From NCBI GenBank assembly GCA_026224975.1, contig JAMFRW010000460.1, positions 1-48,561 on the forward strand: a stretch of DNA of 48,561 nucleotides, read 5' to 3'. The notes beneath the pieces are model-generated. The model was not told where the DNA came from and searched no databases. It worked only from the letters and a program-made list of their open reading frames with translations. Positions 25,687-34,764 of the stretch are shown here, piece after piece (position 1 is the first letter of the stretch; each line of letters opens with the position of its first letter). A program made the translations under genes and the position numbers. Origin of the DNA: Rhodoferax sp. (GTDB lineage Bacteria; Pseudomonadota; Gammaproteobacteria; Burkholderiales; Burkholderiaceae_C).

Positions 25687-26997
25687 ATGCGCCGCGTCGC
25701 CGTCGTCGGTTCCGGCATCGCCGGCCTCTCGGTCGCCCATGGCTTGGCCGGGCACGCACGCGTCACGCTGTTCGAGGCGGGCGACTATTTCGGCGGCCAC
25801 ACGCACACGGTGGATGTGACGCTGGACGGCTGCACCCACGGCGTCGACACCGGCTTTCTGGTGCTCAACGAGCGCACCTACCCGAAGCTGCTGGCGCTGT
25901 TCGAACAGCTCGGCGTGGAGATCGCCCAATCCGACATGTCGTTCTCGGTGCAGGTGCCCGGCCACGGCCGAACGCGCGATCTGGAATGGAGCGGCTGTGA
26001 TCTGAACACCGTCTTCGCGCAGCGCGGCAACCTGGTGCGGCCGGGCTTCTGGCGCATGCTGCGCGACCTCTTGCGCTTCAACAAGCTGACGACGGCGCTC
26101 GCGCAGGCTGGCGACGAAGCCCAACTCGATCAACCCATCGGCGGCTTCCTGGCGCAGCACCGCTTCAGCGCCGAGTTTCGCGACTGGTACTTCCTGCCGA
26201 TGATCGGCTGCATCTGGTCGTGCCCCACCGACCAGATGCTGCGCTTTCCGATCGCGACGATGATCCGCTTTTGCCACAACCACGGGCTGATACAGGTCGC
26301 CAACCGACCGCAGTGGTACACGGTACGTGGCGGCGCGCGCACTTATGTGGAGCGCATGCTGAAGTTCATCCCCGATGCGCGCCTGCGCGCGTCGGTGCGC
26401 GGGATTTGCCGCTCGCCGGCCGGTGGCGTGTTCGTGCGGACGGATGCGGGCACCGACCACTTCGACGACGTGGTGCTGGCCTGCCACAGCGACCAGTCGC
26501 TCGCGCTGCTGGCCGACGCTTCGGCCGAAGAAGCGGCGGTGCTCGGCGCGATCCGCTACCACCGCAACCGCGCGGTGCTGCACACCGATACATCGGTGCT
26601 GCCGAAGCGGCGCCTGGCCTGGGCCGCATGGAATTACGAGCGCGCTGCCGAGGGTTCGCGCGAGCAGGCTTCCGTCTGCCTGCACTACCTGCTGAATCGC
26701 CTGCAGCCGCTGCCGTTCAGCACGCCGGTGATCGTGTCGCTCAACCCGCTGACCGAACCGTACGCTGAAACCATCCACGGCGAGTTCGACTATGCGCACC
26801 CTGTCTTTGATGCAGCCGCCACCGCCGCCCAGCAAAAGCTGCCGGCGCTGCAGGGCCAGCGCAGCACCTGGTACTGCGGGGCGTGGACGCGCTACGGGTT
26901 TCACGAGGACGGCTTGATGTCCGGCCTGGCCGCGTGCGAGGCGATCAAGGCGCGCGCGGCGCAGACGGCGGCCGGGCGCGAGATGGCATCAGCATGA
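25687..26997 (+). CDS. FAD-dependent oxidoreductase (amine-oxidase-like, COG2907 type)
   Basis: A 436-residue flavoprotein. The N-terminal Rossmann motif VVGSGIAGLS (GxGxxG at 8-13) is followed by the acidic ribose-binding Glu30 and GGHTHTVDV. The C-terminal segment WYCGAWTRYGFHEDGLMSG contains the second FAD contact. Proteins of this type start operons with DUF1365 and cyclopropane-synthase-like genes, where one branch has been linked to desaturation of methylated acyl chains in furan fatty acid synthesis (UfaD, as I recall). First gene of a tightly packed operon: its stop overlaps the DUF1365 start (ATGA). No clear Shine-Dalgarno precedes the ATG. Confidence 0.88.
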   Translation: MRRVAVVGSGIAGLSVAHGLAGHARVTLFEAGDYFGGHTHTVDVTLDGCTHGVDTGFLVLNERTYPKLLALFEQLGVEIAQSDMSFSVQVPGHGRTRDLEWSGCDLNTVFAQRGNLVRPGFWRMLRDLLRFNKLTTALAQAGDEAQLDQPIGGFLAQHRFSAEFRDWYFLPMIGCIWSCPTDQMLRFPIATMIRFCHNHGLIQVANRPQWYTVRGGARTYVERMLKFIPDARLRASVRGICRSPAGGVFVRTDAGTDHFDDVVLACHSDQSLALLADASAEEAAVLGAIRYHRNRAVLHTDTSVLPKRRLAWAAWNYERAAEGSREQASVCLHYLLNRLQPLPFSTPVIVSLNPLTEPYAETIHGEFDYAHPVFDAAATAAQQKLPALQGQRSTWYCGAWTRYGFHEDGLMSGLAACEAIKARAAQTAAGREMASA

Positions 26998-27857
26998 ACT
27001 CCACGCCAAGCGCGCTCCGGTTCGACAGCGAACCGCTGATCGGCACCGGCCAGGTTCGCCACACGCGCCTGCGCCCGGCGCGCAACAGCTTCGCCTACCC
27101 CACCTACTTTCTGATGCTGCCGATGCGCAGCCTGCGCGAGCAGCCATCCGCCACGCTGGCGCGAAACCTCTTCGGGCTCATCAGCTTCTTCGATGCGGAC
27201 CACGGCGATGGCGGTGCCGACAGCCTCGCCTGGCTCGATGCCTTGCTGGCGCGCGAAGGCATCGCCGATGCCACCGGCGAGGTCTGGCTGCACTGCTACC
27301 CGCGTGTGCTGGGCTTCACCTTCAAGCCGGTGAGCTTCTGGTACTGCCACCGTGCCGATGGTTCGCTCGCGGCCATCGTCGTCGAGGTCAACAACACCTT
27401 CGGCGAGCGGCACTGTTATCTGCTGGACGACCGGCATGCGGCGCTTGGTTTCGGGCAAGAGCTGCGGGCCGACAAGGTGTTTCATGTATCGCCGTTCTGC
27501 GATGTGGCGGGGAGCTACCGCTTCCGCTTCATGCGGACGGGTTTGCATCCGAACGGCGGCGCGTCGCGTAGTCAGGATTCGATGACCGCAAGCGTCCAAA
27601 CCGCAGCCCAGGCAGTCGCAAGAACAGTCGCCCGCATCGACCACCACGACGCCCACGGCTTGCTGATCCAGACCAGCGTCAGCGGTGACCTGGCCGTGCT
27701 CACGCCGGCCCGCATCCGCGCTGCGTTTTTCGGCATGCCGCTGATGACGCTGGGCGTGATCGCGCGCATCCACTGGCAGGCGCTGCGGCTTTTCGCCAAG
27801 CGCGTTCCGTTCTTTCGCAAACCGGCGCCGCCGCCCGCGTTTGTCAGCCGCCCATGA
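26994..27857 (+). CDS. DUF1365 family protein
   Basis: A 287-residue protein of the DUF1365 (COG3496) family, shown by the opening GQVRHTRLRPARNSFAYPTY (given as motif), HCYPRVLGFTFKPVSFWYCH near 110, NNTFGERHCY and KVFHVSPFCDV. Function is unknown; it is almost always encoded between the FAD oxidoreductase and the cyclopropane-synthase-like gene, so a role in acyl-chain modification is inferred. Its loop after MRTGLHPNGG has an unusual Ser/Ala/Thr/Gln-rich stretch of about 25 residues. ATGA overlap with the gene before; 31 bp to the next start. Confidence 0.88.
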   Translation: MNSTPSALRFDSEPLIGTGQVRHTRLRPARNSFAYPTYFLMLPMRSLREQPSATLARNLFGLISFFDADHGDGGADSLAWLDALLAREGIADATGEVWLHCYPRVLGFTFKPVSFWYCHRADGSLAAIVVEVNNTFGERHCYLLDDRHAALGFGQELRADKVFHVSPFCDVAGSYRFRFMRTGLHPNGGASRSQDSMTASVQTAAQAVARTVARIDHHDAHGLLIQTSVSGDLAVLTPARIRAAFFGMPLMTLGVIARIHWQALRLFAKRVPFFRKPAPPPAFVSRP

Positions 27858-27888
27858 CCCTCCCCGAATCCCTTCCACACGCCACGCC

Positions 27889-29109
27889 ATGACCCGCAGC
27901 ACCACTCTCCGATCGCCCCCGTTTGCCGAATCGGCACCGGCCGCCGCGCGCGCCGTGCTCCGCTTGTTGAAGGGCCTGAAACACGGCACGCTCGATCTGC
28001 AGTTGCCCGATGGTTCGTCGGCCCATTTCGGCAGCCAGGCGCCGGGCGAACCGCGCGCCACCATGCGGCTGCGCAACTGGAACGTGTGCTCGGCCGCGCT
28101 GCGATCGGGCGACATCGGCTTTGCCGAAAGTTACATCGCCGGCGACTGGAACACGCCCGACCTGACCGCGCTGCTCACGCTGCTGGTCGCCAATCGCGAC
28201 GAAGTGGAATCGGTCGTCTACGGCACCTGGTGGGGCTCGCTGCTGTACCGCGCCAAGCACCTGTTCAACCGCAATTCGCGCCGCGGCAGCGCCAAGAACA
28301 TCCATGCCCACTACGACCTGGGAAACGAGTTCTACCGCCTGTGGCTGGACCCGACGATGAACTACAGCAGCGCCTGGTTCGAGGGCGACCGCTCGGGCGA
28401 CCTGCCCACCGCGCAATGGGCCAAGGTGCGGCGCGCGCTGGCCGAATGCGATGTGAAGGCCGGCGACCGCGTGCTGGATATCGGCTGCGGCTGGGGCGCA
28501 CTGGCCGAATGCGCGGCGCGCAATTTCGGCGCCACGGTGACAGGTGTGACGCTCTCGAGAGAGCAGTTGGCCTGGGGCCAGGAGCGCCTGGCCCAAGCCG
28601 GCCTGCGGGGCGACTTGCGCTACCAGGATTACCGCGACATCGCCGACGGCCCCTTCGATGCGATCGCGTCGATCGAGATGTTCGAAGCCGTGGGCGTCGA
28701 ATACTGGCCGAGCTTTTTCGAGACACTCAAGGCGCAGCTCAAGCCCGGCGGCAAGGCCTGCGTACAGAGCATCACCATCCGCGACGACCTCTTCGCGCGC
28801 TATGTGAAGTCGACCGATTTCATCCAGCAGTACATCTTCCCCGGCGGCCTGTTGCCGAGCCCGAGCGCCTTCCGCGCGGCAGCGGCCAAGGCGGGCTTGC
28901 GCGTGGTCAACGAACTCGACTTCGGGCTCGACTACGCCGAAACGCTGCACCGCTGGCGCGAGCGTTTTCAGGCGGCCGATGGGCCGGTGCGCAAGCTCGG
29001 CTTCGACACGCGCTTCATGCGCATCTGGGAGTTCTACCTGGCCTATTGCGAGGCCGCTTTTGCGACCGGCAATACGAGCGTCATGCAGTTCACGCTGCAG
29101 CGCGATTGA
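27889..29109 (+). CDS. Cyclopropane-fatty-acyl-phospholipid synthase-like SAM methyltransferase
   Basis: A 406-residue enzyme. The SAM site is VLDIGCGWGALAE (195-207), preceded by the synthase signature HYDLGNEFYRLWLDPTMNYS (141-160). It would methylate double bonds of phospholipid acyl chains at the membrane surface. Two family positions differ from E. coli Cfa: the bicarbonate-binding cysteine of YSCAYW is Ser161 in YSSAWF, and the EHVG motif is EAVG (Glu265 kept). Operon-encoded paralogues may therefore make methylated unsaturated chains rather than cyclopropanes; that is inference. The ATG at 27889 is 31 bp after DUF1365. Confidence 0.9.
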   Translation: MTRSTTLRSPPFAESAPAAARAVLRLLKGLKHGTLDLQLPDGSSAHFGSQAPGEPRATMRLRNWNVCSAALRSGDIGFAESYIAGDWNTPDLTALLTLLVANRDEVESVVYGTWWGSLLYRAKHLFNRNSRRGSAKNIHAHYDLGNEFYRLWLDPTMNYSSAWFEGDRSGDLPTAQWAKVRRALAECDVKAGDRVLDIGCGWGALAECAARNFGATVTGVTLSREQLAWGQERLAQAGLRGDLRYQDYRDIADGPFDAIASIEMFEAVGVEYWPSFFETLKAQLKPGGKACVQSITIRDDLFARYVKSTDFIQQYIFPGGLLPSPSAFRAAAAKAGLRVVNELDFGLDYAETLHRWRERFQAADGPVRKLGFDTRFMRIWEFYLAYCEAAFATGNTSVMQFTLQRD

Positions 29110-29116
29110 GGCCGGC

Positions 29117-29707
29117 TTGACTGCTTCCGATCACATCGCGGGCGCAGCTTCGCGCGGCGGTTTCTCACGCCGCGCGGTGCTGGTCACGCTCGGCGCTTTG
29201 GCGACAGGACGCGCATGGGCGCGCTCATCGGCCGTGCCATCGGAAGTCAGCAGCGAAATCGCCGACGCACGGCAACTGGGCAGCGGCACGCTCAAGTGGT
29301 TCGGCTTCTCGGTGTACGAAGCGCGGCTCTGGGCCGGCACGGGTTTTCAGGCGGGTGACTTCGACGCAGTGCCCTTTGCGCTCGAAATCGAATACGCCCG
29401 CAGAATAGCCGGCCGCAGCATCGCCGAGCGCAGCCTGACCGAGATGAAGCGCGCCGGCGCCGCCATCAGCGAATCCCAGCGCGCCCAATGGCTGGCGTTG
29501 ATGACACAGGCCTTTCCCGACGTGGGCGCGGGGGACCGCATCACGGGCGTGTTTCAGCCGGCCACCGGCACGCGCTTCTACTTCAACGGCGTGCTGCGCA
29601 GCGAGACGCGCGATGCCGACTTCGCCGAGCGTTTCTTCGGCATCTGGCTGGCACCGCACACCTCGGAGCCCGAACTGCGCCGGCACTTGCTGGGCGCCGC
29701 GCGATGA
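29117..29707 (+). CDS. Chalcone isomerase-like periplasmic protein
   Basis: A 196-residue protein with the bacterial chalcone-isomerase-like fold pattern: LGSGTLKWFGFSVYEARLW, then PFALEIEYARRIAGRSIAERS (motifs near 55-110), and VFQPATGTRFYFNG near 150. Bacterial members lack known flavonoid isomerase activity and likely bind a fatty-acyl ligand. The only start that avoids a long overlap is TTG at 29117, five bases after GAGG; it gives a twin-arginine-like leader (SRRAVLVTLGALATGRAWA), so export is likely. Its stop overlaps the MFS start by ATGA. Confidence 0.78.
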   Translation: MTASDHIAGAASRGGFSRRAVLVTLGALATGRAWARSSAVPSEVSSEIADARQLGSGTLKWFGFSVYEARLWAGTGFQAGDFDAVPFALEIEYARRIAGRSIAERSLTEMKRAGAAISESQRAQWLALMTQAFPDVGAGDRITGVFQPATGTRFYFNGVLRSETRDADFAERFFGIWLAPHTSEPELRRHLLGAAR

Positions 29708-31068
29708 ACCCGGCGGCGACTTCGCCTGGCGCGGCGGCCGTGCCGATCGCATCCGCGGCATCCGAGCAGATCCACTCGACATCCTGGCGTGGCGGATGGC
29801 GGCAGGGCGGCGCTTACGGTGGCTTGGGCCTGCCGCTCGCGTTCGTCGCGCTGCCGCTCTACGTGATCCTGCCCAACTACTACACGAGCGAACTCGGTGT
29901 GCCGCTGGCCGCATTGGGCGCGGTGCTGCTCGGCGCGCGGCTGCTCGACGCGATCACCGACCCGCTCATCGGACGCTGGGCCGACAGGCTCTTCGCACGC
30001 TCAGCCCGTAAGGCCTGGCAGGCGGCAGCGCTGGCGGCGGTCGTGCTCGCCATCGGCTTTGCGGCGCTGTTCTTCCCGCCGGTGCAAGGCACCGCGAACC
30101 TGCTGATCTGGTGCGCCGCGCTGCTGGCCGTGACCTACCTCGGCTACAGCGTCATCAGCGTGATCCATCAGGCCTGGGGCGCGCGGCTGGGTGGCGACGA
30201 AGCCCAGCGCGCGCGCATCGTGGCATGGCGTGAAGGCTTGGCATTGGCGGGCGTGCTGATGGCGAGCGTGCTGCCACCGGTGGCGGGGCTGGGCGTGACG
30301 ACGGTGGTGTTTGCTGTTGCTTTGGGCGCTGGCATGGCGCTGTTGTGACGCGCGCCGCGGCCATCTTTTTCCGAAGTCCCAAGAGCCGCGCGCGCACAGG
30401 CTCCAGCCGGTTCTCCCTCGATGCGCCTGCCGCTCGCCAACCCCGCCTTCCGCCGGCTGCTCGCGATCTATCTCGTCAACGGCATCGCGAGCGCCGTGCC
30501 GGCCACGCTGGTGCTGTTCTTCATCCGCGACCGGCTGCAGGCGCCCAGCTACGAGCCGCTGTTTCTGGCAGCCTACTTTGCGGCAGCGGGGCTGGCGATT
30601 CCGCTCTGGGTGCGCGTGGTCGCGCGGCTCGGCCTGGCGCGCACCTGGCTCATCGCCATGGTGCTCGCCATCGTCGTCTTCGGCTGGGCTGCCTTGCTGG
30701 GCGCAGGCGATGTGGCGGCGTTCGTGATCGTCTGCGTATTGAGCGGCGCGGCACTCAGCGCCGACCTCACGCTGCCGAGCGCCATGCTCACCGGCGTGAT
30801 CCAGCGCGCCGGCCACAGCGGCCGGGCCGAAGGCGCTTACGTCGGCTGGTGGAGCTTTGCGACCAAGCTCAACCTGGCGCTGGCCGCCGGTGTCTCGCTG
30901 CCCGCGCTGCAGGCCTTCGGCTATGCGCCGGGCAGCCGCGGCGAGCCGGCGCTCACGGCCCTGACGCTCGCCTATTGCCTACTGCCCTGCGTGCTCAAGC
31001 TGGCGGCGGCCGCGCTGCTGTACGGCCTCTGGATCCGCTCGCCCAAATCATCCCAAGGAACCGCATGA
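29704..31068 (+). pseudogene. MFS transporter split by an in-frame TGA at 30346-30348
   Basis: The first half (214 residues) has the TM1-TM6 pattern of a sugar-cation or lysophospholipid-type MFS carrier, including LLGARLLDAITDPLIGRWAD. TGA at 30346 interrupts it inside the TM6-TM7 loop. The same frame then stays open through RAPRPSFSEV and the second half (from MRLPLANPAFRRLL at 30421, TM7-TM12) to 31068, where it overlaps the DUF3833 start. No frame change is needed, so a single TGG-to-TGA change (or base-call error) explains the break. Reinitiation at 30421 could still make a separate half. In similar operons this carrier is intact. Confidence 0.8.
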
Positions 31069-31625
31069 ACCCCTCACGGCGCTTCGCCGCCCTGGCACTG
31101 GTTGCCGCCTCGTTTGTTGCCACGCTCGCCGGCTGCGCCGGCGCACCGACCGTGGCCGATTACGCCACGCAAACCCCCGCCTTCGACCTGAAGACCTACT
31201 TCGATGGCGACTTGGTGGCGCACGGCGTGTTCACCGACCGCGCCGGCAAGGTGCAGCGCCGCTTCGTCGTGCAGCTCAAGGGAAGCTGGGTCGGCAACGA
31301 CGGCACGCTGGACGAAGCCTTCACCTACAGCGACGGCAAGACCGAGCGCCGCGTCTGGCACATACAGAAGCTCCCCGATGCCGATGGTCACGGCCGCTAC
31401 ACCGGCACCGCCGACGATGTCCTCGGCACCGCCACCGGCGAATCGGCCGGCAATGCGCTGCGCTGGAACTACACGCTCAAGCTGCCGGTGGACGGCAAGG
31501 TCTACGAGGTGCAGTTCGACGACTGGATGGTCCTCATCGACCGGCAGGTGATGATCAACAAGGCGGCGATGAGCAAGTTCGGTGTGCACCTGGGCGATGT
31601 GACGCTCTCTTTCCGCAAACCCTGA
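31065..31625 (+). CDS. DUF3833 family lipoprotein
   Basis: A 186-residue lipoprotein with lipobox LAGC (Cys24). The mature domain matches DUF3833, seen in FDLKTYFDGDLVAHGVFTDR near the start, FTYSDGKTERRVW in the middle, and WMVLIDRQVMINKAAMSKFG near the end, a likely small beta-barrel that could bind lipid. It is a regular member of operons with cyclopropane-synthase-like and chalcone-isomerase-like genes. Its start overlaps the transporter stop by ATGA. Confidence 0.87.
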   Translation: MNPSRRFAALALVAASFVATLAGCAGAPTVADYATQTPAFDLKTYFDGDLVAHGVFTDRAGKVQRRFVVQLKGSWVGNDGTLDEAFTYSDGKTERRVWHIQKLPDADGHGRYTGTADDVLGTATGESAGNALRWNYTLKLPVDGKVYEVQFDDWMVLIDRQVMINKAAMSKFGVHLGDVTLSFRKP

Positions 31626-31639
31626 GCGCGCCGACCATC

Positions 31640-32413
31640 ATGTCGCTCAACCCGCCCATCGCCGATTGGACCGGCCGCGTCGTCTGGCTCATCGGTGCCT
31701 CCTCGGGCATCGGCCGCGCCACGGCGGAGCTTCTGCATGCGCGCGGCGCCAAGGTCGTGGTCTCGGCGCGCGACGCGACGAGCATCCGCACGTTCGAGGC
31801 CGAGCACGCCGGCAGCCTGGGCCTGGCACTCGACGCGACCGACCGCGAGGCCATGGCTGCAGCCGCCGACCGCATCGTCACCGAGCGCGGGCGCATCGAT
31901 CTGGCGATCTATTGCGCAGGCCACTACAAGGCGATGCGCGCGACCGATTTCGACCTGGACGAAGCATTGCAGCACGACCGCGTCAACTACGCCGGCGCGC
32001 TGCACATGCTGGCCGCCGTGCTGCCGGTCTTGCTGAAGCAGAAGTCGGGTCACGTGAGCGTGATCTCCAGCGTGGCCGGCTACCGCGGCCTGCCGAATTC
32101 ACTCGCCTACGGCCCGACCAAGGCGGCGCTGATCAACCTGGCGCAAACGCTTTATCTCGACCTGCACCCGCTCGGCATCGGCGTTTCGGTCATCAACCCC
32201 GGCTTTGTGGAAACCTCACTCACCGCGACCAACAGCTTTCGCATGCCGGCGTTGATCACGCCCGAGGAGGCCGCGCGTGAGATGGTCAAGGGCTGGTCGG
32301 CAGGGCGCTTCGAGATCCACTTTCCGAAGCGCTTCACGCTGTGGCTGAAAGCGCTGCGGCATGTGGGCGACGGGCTGTACTTCCGGGCGATCCACAAGGC
32401 GACCGGGATGTAG
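31640..32413 (+). CDS. Short-chain dehydrogenase/reductase
   Basis: A 257-residue SDR enzyme. NAD(P) motif GASSGIG is at 19-25; the catalytic residues are Ser144 (VISSVAGYRG), Tyr157 and Lys161 (AYGPTKAAL). The cofactor is probably NADPH, from Ser42/Arg44 after the second strand. Last gene of the lipid-modification operon, 14 bp after DUF3833; it likely reduces or oxidises a keto/hydroxy-acyl group, but the substrate is unknown. It ends 4 bp before the convergent HAD gene. Confidence 0.92.
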   Translation: MSLNPPIADWTGRVVWLIGASSGIGRATAELLHARGAKVVVSARDATSIRTFEAEHAGSLGLALDATDREAMAAAADRIVTERGRIDLAIYCAGHYKAMRATDFDLDEALQHDRVNYAGALHMLAAVLPVLLKQKSGHVSVISSVAGYRGLPNSLAYGPTKAALINLAQTLYLDLHPLGIGVSVINPGFVETSLTATNSFRMPALITPEEAAREMVKGWSAGRFEIHFPKRFTLWLKALRHVGDGLYFRAIHKATGM

Positions 32414-32417
32414 CGGG

Positions 32418-33134
32418 TCAGCCGCGTCCTTGAGCAATAAGCCGGGTCGCCAACTCGGTGAGGTCGCGCACCACGTGCGTCGGCTCGACATCGGCATCCG
32501 GCCGGCATGGATGACCTTCGGCGCGATGAACCCAGGCGCTGTGCAAGCCCGCACGGTGCGCGCCGACGACATCGAGCGCCCAGTCGTCACCGATGTGCAG
32601 CACCTCGTGCGGCGCCGCGCCCACGCGCCGGCAGGCCTCGTGAAACGCGCGAGGGTCGGGCTTTCCGATGCCGAACTCACGCGCCGAGACCACGCCGACG
32701 AAGTGATGCGCGATGCCGATGCGGGCCAGGTCGGCATTGCCGTTCGTCAGCGCCACGATGGGCCAGCGCGCGGCGAGCGCTTCAAGTGCGGGCAGTGCAT
32801 CATCGAAACATTCGACGCGGTTGCGGCCTTCGAAAAACACCTCGAAGGCTGGCACGGCCAGCGCCGGGTCGTCACCGCATTGGGTCAACGCCCGGGCCAC
32901 GCTTTCGAGCCGCATGCGGGTGAAATCGAGCCCCCATTCCGGATGCTCGCGCTCGACCTGTTCGCGGATGGCGCGCAGCGCGGCGGTGTCGAAGCGCTGC
33001 GCCGTCGCTGGCGCATGAATGGCGAGGAAGCCGTGCAGATCGGCTTCGGCGCGCGCGATGGCCGGCCACACAGGCCAGAGGGTGTCGTCGAGATCCAGCG
33101 TCAACCCGCGCAGGGCCGATCCCTGCACGCTCAC
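32418..33134 (-). CDS. HAD-family (IA) hydrolase
   Basis: A 238-residue phosphatase-like protein with all HAD motifs: DLDDTLW (Asp14, Asp16), LTNGNAD, the lysine of GIGKPDP, and HIGDDWALD. The WPVWPAI cap insertion after motif I matches the YigB-type FMN/sugar phosphatase group, but the substrate is not certain. The GTG start at 33134 overlaps the corA stop (GTGA), so the two are cotranscribed. Confidence 0.88.
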   Translation of the reverse strand: MSVQGSALRGLTLDLDDTLWPVWPAIARAEADLHGFLAIHAPATAQRFDTAALRAIREQVEREHPEWGLDFTRMRLESVARALTQCGDDPALAVPAFEVFFEGRNRVECFDDALPALEALAARWPIVALTNGNADLARIGIAHHFVGVVSAREFGIGKPDPRAFHEACRRVGAAPHEVLHIGDDWALDVVGAHRAGLHSAWVHRAEGHPCRPDADVEPTHVVRDLTELATRLIAQGRG

Positions 33135-34105
33135 CGCAGCCAGCCCTTGCGCCGGAAGAAGATGAAGGGCGCGGCCACCGAGGCGAGCATCAGCCCGAGC
33201 GCAAACGCATAGCCATAGCGCCAGTCGAGCTCGGGCATGGCCTTGAAGTTCATGCCGTAGACGCTGGCGATCAGCGTGGGCGGAAGCAGCGCCACGCTCG
33301 CCACCGAGAAGATCTTGATGATCTTGTTCTGGTTGATGTTGATGAAGCCGACCGTGGCGTTCATCAGGAAGTTGATCTTGTCGAACAGGAAGGTGCTGTG
33401 GCTGTCGAGCGAATCGATGTCGCGCAGGATCTGCCGCGCCTCCTCGAACTGCTCGGCGTTGAGCATGCGGCTGCGCATCATGAAGCTGATGGCGCGGCGC
33501 GTGTCCATCACGTTGCGGCGGATGCGGCCGTTCAGGTCTTCCTCGCGCGCGATGGCGCTCAGCGCCGCGCCCGCACCCTGGTCGTTGAGGTCTTGCTTGA
33601 GCACGCTGGCACTCACCTGCTCCAGGCTGTCGTAGATGCCTTCGAGCGCATCGGCGCTGTACTCGGCATCGGCGTCGTAGAGCTTGAGCAGCACGTCTTT
33701 CGCGTCTTCGATCAGGGCCGGAATGCGCCGGGCGCGCAGGCGCAGCAGGCGGAACACCGGCAGGTCTTCGGCATGCACCGAGAACAGCACGTTCTTGAAC
33801 AGGATGAAGGCCACCCGCACGTTGCGCGGCGTGCGGTCGTCGTCGATCAGAAAGTCGGAGCGGATGTGCAGCTCGCCGTTGTCTTCTTCGTAGAAGCGGG
33901 CGGATTCCTCGAGGTCGTCGTCGACGGCGTCGTCGGGGATGGTGACGCCGAAGTGCTGCGCGATCCAGCCTTTTTCTTCGGGGGTCGGCGCGTCCAGATC
34001 GACCCAGACCGGCTGAAGGCGTGTGAGCGCGTCGGCCAGTTCGTCCAGGCTTTCGATTTCTTCCTGAAAGAGCCGGCCGTTGGCCAGCGTGAACACATTC
34101 AGCAT
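33131..34105 (-). CDS. corA: CorA-family magnesium/cobalt transporter
   Basis: A 324-residue channel-type transporter. The long cytoplasmic funnel domain precedes two C-terminal membrane helices; the pore signature GMN is at 284-286 (SVYGMNFKAMPEL). It should form a homopentamer for Mg2+ or Co2+ influx. The ATG at 34105 begins MLNVFTLANG as in close relatives. It diverges from hpf across 264 bp and overlaps the HAD gene downstream. Confidence 0.94.
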   Translation of the reverse strand: MLNVFTLANGRLFQEEIESLDELADALTRLQPVWVDLDAPTPEEKGWIAQHFGVTIPDDAVDDDLEESARFYEEDNGELHIRSDFLIDDDRTPRNVRVAFILFKNVLFSVHAEDLPVFRLLRLRARRIPALIEDAKDVLLKLYDADAEYSADALEGIYDSLEQVSASVLKQDLNDQGAGAALSAIAREEDLNGRIRRNVMDTRRAISFMMRSRMLNAEQFEEARQILRDIDSLDSHSTFLFDKINFLMNATVGFININQNKIIKIFSVASVALLPPTLIASVYGMNFKAMPELDWRYGYAFALGLMLASVAAPFIFFRRKGWLR

Positions 34106-34254
34106 GTGGGCTCCAACGCGGTCACTCACCCGCGAGGCGAGTCCCCGGGAATGCAAACCGCTGATTATTGCATCGGCTGGAAGGCCCCGATCGGGGCAGA
34201 TGGAGCCGGGCCGGGGCCACGCGGCCGGACCCTGTGAGCATTGGTGTCACTGAC

Positions 34255-34283
34255 TTGTCACACGCCGCGAAGCGGCGTAATCT
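34255..34283 (+). promoter_or_regulatory. Candidate sigma-70 promoter for hpf with an inverted repeat in the spacer
   Basis: TTGTCA (34255-34260) and TAATCT (34278-34283) are separated by 17 bp. The spacer is filled by CGCCGC-GAA-GCGGCG, a perfect 6-bp inverted repeat (34263-34277) that could be an operator. The -10 is weak. Lies 87 bp before the hpf start. Confidence 0.4.
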
Positions 34284-34369
34284 GGCTTCGAAGGCGGTTG
34301 TCAATCCCTTGTTTGCAGCCACCTTTCCATCAGTGCTTCAGTTCCCCCACCCCTGAGAAAGGACACCAC

Positions 34370-34717
34370 ATGAACTTGACCATCAGCGGACATCACCTCG
34401 ACGTGACGCCAGCTCTGAGAGAGTATGTGCTTACAAAGTTGGATCGGGTCACACGCCACTTCGACCAGGTGGTCGACATCAATGTGCTGCTGTCGGTGGA
34501 GAAGCTGAAGGAAAAGGAACGAAGGCAAAAGGCGGAAGTCACCGTCCACGTCAAGGGCAAGGACATCTTCGTCGAGCAGTCGAGCGAGGACCTTTACGCC
34601 GCGATCGACCAGCTCATGGACAAGCTAGACCGACAGGTCTGCCGCCACAAGGACAAGGTTCAGGACCATCACCACGCGTCCGCCAAGCGGATCGACGCGG
34701 CACCCTTGATCGAGTAG
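34370..34717 (+). CDS. hpf: Ribosome hibernation promoting factor
   Basis: A 115-residue Hpf/RaiA-type protein that binds the 30S decoding site and helps store ribosomes as inactive 100S dimers in slow growth. Features: [20 protein letters not shown] opening (described), the basic [11 protein letters not shown] stretch and [18 protein letters not shown] helix; it lacks the long-form C-terminal domain. AAAGGA precedes the ATG. In many proteobacteria rpoN comes just before hpf; here the upstream neighbour is corA instead. A strong terminator follows, so ptsN is a separate transcript. Confidence 0.95.
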   Translation: MNLTISGHHLDVTPALREYVLTKLDRVTRHFDQVVDINVLLSVEKLKEKERRQKAEVTVHVKGKDIFVEQSSEDLYAAIDQLMDKLDRQVCRHKDKVQDHHHASAKRIDAAPLIE

Positions 34718-34741
34718 GCGCGGCTCCGGCAGCCAAAACCG

Positions 34742-34764
34742 AGCGGCCTGCGGGCCGCTTTTTT
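34742..34764 (+). terminator. Rho-independent terminator of hpf
   Basis: AGCGGCC and GGCCGCT pair perfectly around TGCG and run into six T residues (34759-34764), 25 bp after the hpf stop. It isolates hpf from ptsN-hprK. Confidence 0.92.
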
